NCBI GenBank assembly: GCA_964651475.1
Contig: CAZYXV010000046.1
Coordinates: 1 to 24,699 of the forward strand
Source: JBGSMF01 sp964651475
GTDB lineage: Bacteria > Chloroflexota > Anaerolineae > Fen-1058
Direction of reading: 5' to 3'
Length of the DNA stretch: 24,699 nucleotides
Shown here: positions 20,312-24,699 of the stretch, piece after piece
How positions within the stretch are numbered: the first letter of the stretch is position 1
Layout: the number at the start of each line of letters is the position of its first letter
Translations under genes and position numbers: made by a program
The notes under the pieces: generated by a model
Databases searched by the model: none
What the model was told of the DNA's origin: nothing
The model's input: only the letters and a program-made list of their open reading frames with translations

Positions 20312-21757
20312 ATGGATACAGCGCGAAACGATACAGGGACGCCTCATTCCCATAATCCGAGATCAAGGCCTTTCAAGTGGCTGGGCTTGCTGGCGGCGCT
20401 GCTGGCGCTTGCCACGCTCGTAGCTTCATCGCAGCACGCGCGCCCGAGGCGGGCGCAAAGCTTGCTGGAAAAGGGCGACGCGCAGCGCGCCGACTATGTA
20501 TATTTCAGCGCCGCGGCAAGCTATCGCCAGGCGGCGCTGCTAGATCCGCGCGACCCTGAGCCATTGTTACGGTTGGGCGATGTCTACCTCGACCTGGAAC
20601 AATACGTAGACGCGATGCAGGCTTACGCTGCTGCCAGCCGGATTAGCGGGAATACGCCGGAAATTTACGCTGGACTGGCGCGCGCGTCCGAGGGACACGG
20701 CGACTTTGCCGCCGCCGCCGAGCAGTGGCGTGAGGTCATTGCTCGGCAGCCCGCCGACACCCAGGCGCAGATTAACCTGGCGCGCGTATTGGTCGCGCAA
20801 GAGGCGTGGGACGAGGCGCGCGCTGTGTTAGCCAAGCTACTAGAAAAGCAGATCAACTTTCAGGCGCATTTTATGCTAGGGCAGCTTGCAATGTCAGACG
20901 AGCCTGATGCGGCGCAAGCGCATTTCCAGGCGGCTGCTCAGGAGCCGGCCTTGGTAATTGACGCCACTGAGTGCTTGAGGATCTTGAGCGGATCGGACGA
21001 TGCGGCTTACAGGGCGGCGCAGGCGGGCCGGTGGTGGCTGGCGCGGGGCGAGCTGCACCTGGCCCGGCGGGCCTTTGCGCGCGCGGTGGAGCTCAATCCG
21101 GCTTTTGCCGAAGCGCGCGCTTATCTGGGGCACGTGCTCGACCAACTGGGCCGCGACGGGGGCGCGCAACTGGCGCAGGCGGCAGACGCTGCGCCCGACG
21201 CCGTGATGGTGCGTTACCTGTGGGGGCTGCATTTGCGGCAGGTTGGCGACCTGGCTGGCGCGCGAACATCTTTTGAAACGGCGCTGGCTCGCGACCCTTC
21301 AAACGCGGCGCTGGCGGCCGAGATTGGCCTGACGGCTGTACAAAACCGCGAGTACGTCGAGGGCGAAACGTGGCTTATCAAGGCCGCCGAGCTTGACCCC
21401 GGCAATCCGGCGTGGGCCATGCAACTGGCCCAATTTTACACGGGCTATCTGATCGCCGTGGCCGACAAGGGTTTGCCCTCGGCCAAAGAAGCGGTGCGGC
21501 TTGCGCCGGATGACGCCAAAGCGCACAGCTTGCTGGGATGGGCGTATTATCTCACCGGCGACCTTGCCACGGCGCAGGCTGAACTGGAAGAGGCGCTCGC
21601 CCTCAACCCGCGTTACGCCGCGGCGCACTATTACCTGGCCGCCGTCCTTTCGGCGCGTGGTCAGCCGGATGCAGCGCGGTTGGAAACCGAGCGCGCCGCC
21701 AGCCTGGACCCGGGCGGCGAGATGGGGCGCCGCGCGAGGCAGATGTTAGGCGAATAG
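20312..21757 (+). CDS. Membrane-anchored TPR protein
   Basis: A 481-residue protein with one N-terminal membrane segment (WLGLLAALLALATLVASS, about 23-40) followed by about ten tetratricopeptide-like repeats up to the C-terminus. Typical units are DPEPLLRLGDVYLDLEQYVD, NPAFAEARAYLGHVLDQLG, AKAHSLLGWAYYLTGDLATA and NPRYAAAHYYLAAVLSARGQ. It most likely faces outward and serves as a protein-binding scaffold; no catalytic motif is seen. ATG 20312 has no ribosome site and a promoter ends 8 nt before it. The stop is 8 bp before the next gene, a lipoprotein, so they form an operon. Confidence 0.85.
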   Translation: MDTARNDTGTPHSHNPRSRPFKWLGLLAALLALATLVASSQHARPRRAQSLLEKGDAQRADYVYFSAAASYRQAALLDPRDPEPLLRLGDVYLDLEQYVDAMQAYAAASRISGNTPEIYAGLARASEGHGDFAAAAEQWREVIARQPADTQAQINLARVLVAQEAWDEARAVLAKLLEKQINFQAHFMLGQLAMSDEPDAAQAHFQAAAQEPALVIDATECLRILSGSDDAAYRAAQAGRWWLARGELHLARRAFARAVELNPAFAEARAYLGHVLDQLGRDGGAQLAQAADAAPDAVMVRYLWGLHLRQVGDLAGARTSFETALARDPSNAALAAEIGLTAVQNREYVEGETWLIKAAELDPGNPAWAMQLAQFYTGYLIAVADKGLPSAKEAVRLAPDDAKAHSLLGWAYYLTGDLATAQAELEEALALNPRYAAAHYYLAAVLSARGQPDAARLETERAASLDPGGEMGRRARQMLGE

Positions 21758-21765
21758 GAGGTTCT

Positions 21766-22386
21766 ATGCGTGGTTATCTTGCGCTCATTGTATCCATGAT
21801 TATCCTCGGCGCGTGCAGCGGCCTATCCGTGCCAGCTTCGAGCTTGCCCTATACTACCGACTTTGCCGACGCAGGTCAATGGACGCAAACCAGCAATCGC
21901 CAGGCCGACCTCTACATCCAAGAGGGGCAATTGCACATTATGATTAAGCAGCCAGACACGCTGGCCTGGTCGGCGGCCGGGTTAGCCCTGAGCGATTTCA
22001 CATTCGAGGTGGATGCTGCGCCGCTCGAAGGGCCGGATGACAATGGTTACGGCCTCGTCGTCCGCCGCGTGGACGACGACAATTTTTACAGCTTGCAAAT
22101 CAGCGGCGACGGTTACTTTATCGTCCAAAAGCGCGCCAAGGGGCAGTGGATCAACTTGACCGGCGATTGGCAGGCCGGGCCGGCCATTCATCTTGGGCAG
22201 CAAGCCAACCATCTGCGCGTGACGTGCCAGGGCAATCGCCTGACATTTTTCGTCAACGACGAGCAGTTGACCCAGGTCACCGATGGCGAATTTGCGCGCG
22301 GCGATATTGGTGTGATTGCCAGCACGTTTGCCGAGCATGGCGTGCACGTGGCATTCGATAACGTGGCCGTGAAACGCAACGAGTGA
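21766..22386 (+). CDS. Lipoprotein with LamG/DUF1080-like beta-sandwich
   Basis: A 206-residue exported lipoprotein: signal LALIVSMII with lipobox ILGAC, then a single domain that resembles the concanavalin-like fold of DUF1080 / LamG proteins (FTFEVDAAPLEGPDDNGYGL, DDNFYSLQISGDGYF, GQQANHLRVTCQGNRLTFFV, DIGVIASTFAEHGVHVAFDN). Such domains bind carbohydrates or other proteins at the surface. Ribosome site AGGAGG lies 6 nt upstream of the ATG. It is the second gene after the TPR protein, so the two may work together in the envelope. Confidence 0.75.
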   Translation: MRGYLALIVSMIILGACSGLSVPASSLPYTTDFADAGQWTQTSNRQADLYIQEGQLHIMIKQPDTLAWSAAGLALSDFTFEVDAAPLEGPDDNGYGLVVRRVDDDNFYSLQISGDGYFIVQKRAKGQWINLTGDWQAGPAIHLGQQANHLRVTCQGNRLTFFVNDEQLTQVTDGEFARGDIGVIASTFAEHGVHVAFDNVAVKRNE

Positions 22387-22429
22387 ACAGGACGTTTCAC
22401 GCCTGACGTGCGAGGGGAAAAGATCAACC

Positions 22430-22662
22430 ATGCCCAAATGTATTTTTTGCGACATTGTGGCCGGGCGCGCCCCGGCGCAAATTGTGTATCAAGATGAACA
22501 CATTACGGCTTTCCGCGATGCCCACGCGCAGGCGCCCATCCACATCTTGATTGTGCCAAATCGCCCCATCGCCTCGTGCGCCGACCTGGCGCCGGGCGAC
22601 GAACGGTGATGGGGCACCTCATGGTCAAAACTGCCCAGGTAGCCGTTCAGATGAGATCATGA
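22430..22662 (+). pseudogene. HIT-family gene, frameshifted and truncated
   Basis: The N-terminal half of a HIT-family nucleotide hydrolase/transferase is clear: PKCIFCDIVAGRAPAQIVYQ, then ITAFRDAHAQAPIHILIVPN. The frame stops at TGA 22607-22609, but the next frame continues the family sequence (MGHLMVKTAQVA, from 22609) to about 22644 before losing similarity and stopping at 22660-22662. The catalytic HxHxH motif and the rest of the C-terminal part are absent. Dispersed-repeat copy C starts about 75 bp further on. One frameshift plus loss of the 3' part make this a pseudogene. Confidence 0.8.
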
Positions 22663-22737
22663 TGGAACATTCGCAGCGGGTTCTTGAATTCGCGGATAAG
22701 GTTGGGTGGGGTACAATCCCGCGTGACGCGCAAGGTT

Positions 22738-22810
22738 ATTACACAGGATTACACGGACGGGCGCGCTTCAATCCGTGTCATCCGTGAGCAAAATCGTGTT
22801 GGGCTTTTTC
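22738..22810 (+). repeat. Dispersed repeat, copy C
   Basis: ATTACACAGGATTACACGG, then ACGGGCGCGCTTCAATCC, GTGTCATCCGTGAGCA and GTGTTGGGCTTTTTC. Nearly identical to copy B 20 kb away. It lies between the truncated HIT gene and the 5'-truncated RHS fragment. Confidence 0.85.
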
Positions 22811-22813
22811 TGT

Positions 22814-23952
22814 ATGGGTGGTTCGGGCAGCTCGGTCAACGTCATCAAGTATTACTATGTCAACGGCCAGCGGATCGCCCTGCGAGATAGCGCGGGTCTC
22901 AAGTTCATCCACGCCGACCATCTGGGCAGCACCAGCCGGATGAGTTGCGGCGACACGACGTGTGGTACAATTGGCTCGCAGGCGCGCGCGCTGTGGTACC
23001 CGCTCCCTGCGGTCGCCGGGCAGGCGATCCGTGGGGCAGCATCGCCGCGGACGGCAGCGGGGCCGCCGTGCGCTACCAGTACACCGGGCAAGAGCACGAC
23101 AGCACGGGCCTGTACGATTACCACGCCCGCGCCTACGACCCTTATCTTGGCCGTTTCATCAGCGCCGATACGATTGTGCCCAGTCCGGGCGACCCTCAAT
23201 CGCTGAACAGGTACTCTTATGCTCTCAACAACGCGCTCAAGTACACGGATCCGACGGGACACTATGACGAAGAGACTCAGTTAAAAGTTTGGTATGGAGA
23301 TGATTGGCGCAAGTTGTTCAGTGAAGAGTGGCAAAATATTTTACTTATGGCAGAATATGGGGACGCAATAGCGTATGGGGAGAGTCAGCTTGACTATTTC
23401 TTTCTTGTTATGGGGGCCACAAGCGATTTTGCAGCATGGAACATAAATCCGAACCAACCCCCTAATTTAGGCGAAGTGAATTTCTTGGAAATGTACCAGA
23501 AACTCGATACAGATGACATTGCCCTCTATCGTGCCAAGTCTGCTAATATAGACGGTGGACCTAGCAGCATGCCGGAAAATTTTAGCCTTCTTCCTCAAAA
23601 ACCCAACAGTTGCCCTTCTGCTCCCACCGATTACAGGCTGGTTGCTGGTAGAGCGAAATATGGCGTCGAGAAAAGTTTACAACCTGATTGGAATCTAACG
23701 CCTGGCGGTTCTCGTTTGAACTATCATGTCGAAGTTGCAAGCGTAGTAGCTGGAGTAGAATCCCCAACAGCGTTCGGTTGGGGAAGCGGCATAGCCACCA
23801 TTGCAGGAGCTCTGTTAAAAGATGCGTTGTCGATAGTAGGACTCGAGTTTACCCTCTTTGATGCGCTGACATACGACACTAATTATATTGTGGTTCCCAA
23901 TCATCCTTACCCAGTCCCTGTACCGGAACCTCCGATTACTTCTACTCCTTAG
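22814..23952 (+). pseudogene. RHS-repeat C-terminal fragment with variable tip
   Basis: The last YD/RHS segments of an RHS-family protein: YYYVNGQRIALRDSAGLKF, HADHLGSTS, then, after a frameshift between about 23005 and 23030, the RHS-associated core YTGQEHDSTGLYDYHARAYD, YLGRFISADTI, NRYSYALNNALKYTDPTG. The large upstream core is missing; copy C ends 3 bp before the first usable ATG. After DPTG (about 23265) a 228-residue tip of unknown type follows, with a central hydrophobic part (GWGSGIATIAGALL) and a Pro-rich end (YPVPVPEPP). GC drops sharply at this junction (hand counts 44/60 in the core line 23041, 27/60 in the tip line 23341), as expected for exchangeable toxin tips. Confidence 0.8.
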
Positions 23953-23966
23953 GTAAAGGAGGCCAA

Positions 23967-24203
23967 TTGGTAATCATCGAAAAAATACACCTATTCCGCA
24001 CCTGGTTGCTAGCCAAGCCCTCACGAATGGCTATTACCGTTTTACTGTTGAATGCACCGGGCTATTGGCTATTTCGCCTACTTGTTAGCCCAGAAAAATT
24101 CCTTGCAGATCCCCGTGATGACATGCTGTACAGTACTACAATGGGGTTAGGTCTTGCATGTTTGTTTTATCTAATAGGTAGGAGTAGACAAAGGAAAAAG
24201 TGA
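23967..24203 (+). CDS. Small membrane protein, candidate RHS-tip immunity
   Basis: A 78-residue protein with two hydrophobic helices (AITVLLLNAPGYWLFRLLV and TTMGLGLACLFYLIG) and a basic C-terminus (RSRQRKK). It starts with TTG 23967, supported by a strong AAAGGAGG at 23955-23962, and only 14 bp separate it from the RHS tip stop. Placement, size and AT-richer composition fit an immunity protein for the tip, and a membrane location would suit a membrane-acting toxin. No known immunity family is recognised; it could also be an unrelated small membrane protein. Confidence 0.55.
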   Translation: MVIIEKIHLFRTWLLAKPSRMAITVLLLNAPGYWLFRLLVSPEKFLADPRDDMLYSTTMGLGLACLFYLIGRSRQRKK

Positions 24204-24425
24204 TCTGGCCCCAAAATTGCTGTTCCATCAATTTGATAGGGGACTCTACTGAAGGAACCCTAAAAACTGAGCGAACCAATTGCCGAGCCGAGCCAGAGCG
24301 GACGTAGCAGGCGCCAACACAGCTTTCGGAGCGGCGTAAAAATGGAAAACAAAGATGAGCCTTCCGTGCGAGTGACTGGGGCTTGAGCCACTTTTTTCGA
24401 CTTGCGTTGCTCAGTGTGCGCCGCG
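24204..24425. other. Intergenic stretch without a recognisable gene
   Basis: A minus-strand frame runs through the region but includes the antisense of the fibronectin remnant and has no domain I recognise. No repeats or promoter of note. Confidence 0.4.
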
Positions 24426-24614
24426 GCGACTTCGTCCACCCAAATCAACCTCACCTGGACGGATACCAGCAATAACGAAACCGGCTTCAAGATCGAACGC
24501 TCACCCAACGGCACGAGCGGATGGACACAGATTACGACGGTGGGGGCCAATGTGACCACGTATGCCAACACTGGCCTGACCTGCGGCGCGACCTACTATT
24601 ACCGCGTGCGCGCT
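24426..24614 (+). pseudogene. Fibronectin type III domain remnant
   Basis: One frame without a start reads SSTQINLTWTDTSNNETGF, KIERSPNGTSGWTQITTVG and TGLTCGATYYYRVRA, a nearly complete fibronectin-III domain of the kind found in large secreted bacterial proteins. Similarity stops at YRVRA, exactly where a minus-strand recombinase fragment begins. No signal sequence or other domain is attached, so it is a detached piece of a larger gene. Confidence 0.7.
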
Positions 24615-24699
24615 CCAGGCGCTGCGACCAGTGTTGGGCCAGGCTGTGGCGTTGGGCCTCGACTTGCTCGACCGCGGCCAGGGCCGCCTCCAGGCTGGC
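24607..24699 (-). pseudogene. Recombinase fragment at the window edge
   Basis: The minus strand reads ASLEAALAAVEQVEAQRHS and LAQHWSQRLERA, 31 residues with a coiled-coil look. This style (Q-H-W-Q-RLERA) matches the coiled region of large serine recombinases/transposon proteins. Similarity ends at about 24607, where the facing fibronectin remnant starts, so it appears truncated at its C-terminal side; the N-terminal side is outside the window. Confidence 0.45.

Noticed and set aside
22551..22787. Plus-strand frame spanning the HIT 3' part and repeat C
   Set aside because: It is out of frame with the HIT similarity, and its end is the repeat-encoded GRARFNPCHP peptide seen wherever this repeat occurs.

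Overview
The window looks like a piece of a GC-rich bacterial chromosome, most likely a member of the Chloroflexota (Anaerolineae-like). This is inferred from gene content: a menaquinone-type UbiE methyltransferase, a CarD-like regulator, EtfAB with an acyl-CoA dehydrogenase, a family-39 glycosyltransferase with a long C-terminal domain, and a secreted beta-helix protein ending in YLPAVMR. Many short interspersed repeats fit the same group. No marker here fixes the taxon. No rRNA, tRNA or CRISPR array was seen.

Layout. 1-2850 is an accessory, decaying zone: a frameshifted transposase, palindromes, a KfrA_N-like fragment, a DUF433/DUF5615 toxin-antitoxin pair, tandem and dispersed repeats, and two small zinc-ribbon-like genes, one truncated and one broken. 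2873-5113 holds ubiE with a facing remnant of a second copy, carD, and a csp-RRM operon. 5315-11063 is core metabolism: tgt, a ZIP metal transporter next to a znuA-like remnant, uppP overlapping a PstS-like lipoprotein gene, and etfBA. 11171-15186 (minus strand) encodes the beta-helix protein and the glycosyltransferase. 15208-17470 is an AT-richer island with a BglII/BstYI-type restriction endonuclease, its beta-class methyltransferase and an unassigned protein, directly downstream of cysS. 18979-22662 holds an acyl-CoA dehydrogenase with a TetR-type operator, a TPR protein, a lipoprotein and a broken HIT gene. 22738-24699 is a second mosaic: a dispersed repeat, an RHS C-terminal fragment with an AT-rich variable tip, a candidate immunity protein, a fibronectin-III remnant and a recombinase fragment.

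How the parts relate. EtfAB would accept electrons from the acyl-CoA dehydrogenase. UppP and the glycosyltransferase both belong to undecaprenyl-lipid envelope chemistry. Csp and the RRM protein are a two-gene RNA-chaperone operon. The most unusual signals are: (i) a dispersed repeat whose copies sit at the broken ends of truncated genes; (ii) heptanucleotide repeats that add peptides in frame to the glycosyltransferase loops and the CysS tail; (iii) three strong sigma70-type promoters placed so that the mRNAs should be leaderless; (iv) an intrinsic terminator inside the csp leader; (v) the RHS tip with its candidate immunity gene; and (vi) the BglII-like restriction locus. Several frameshifts could be assembly errors rather than real decay.
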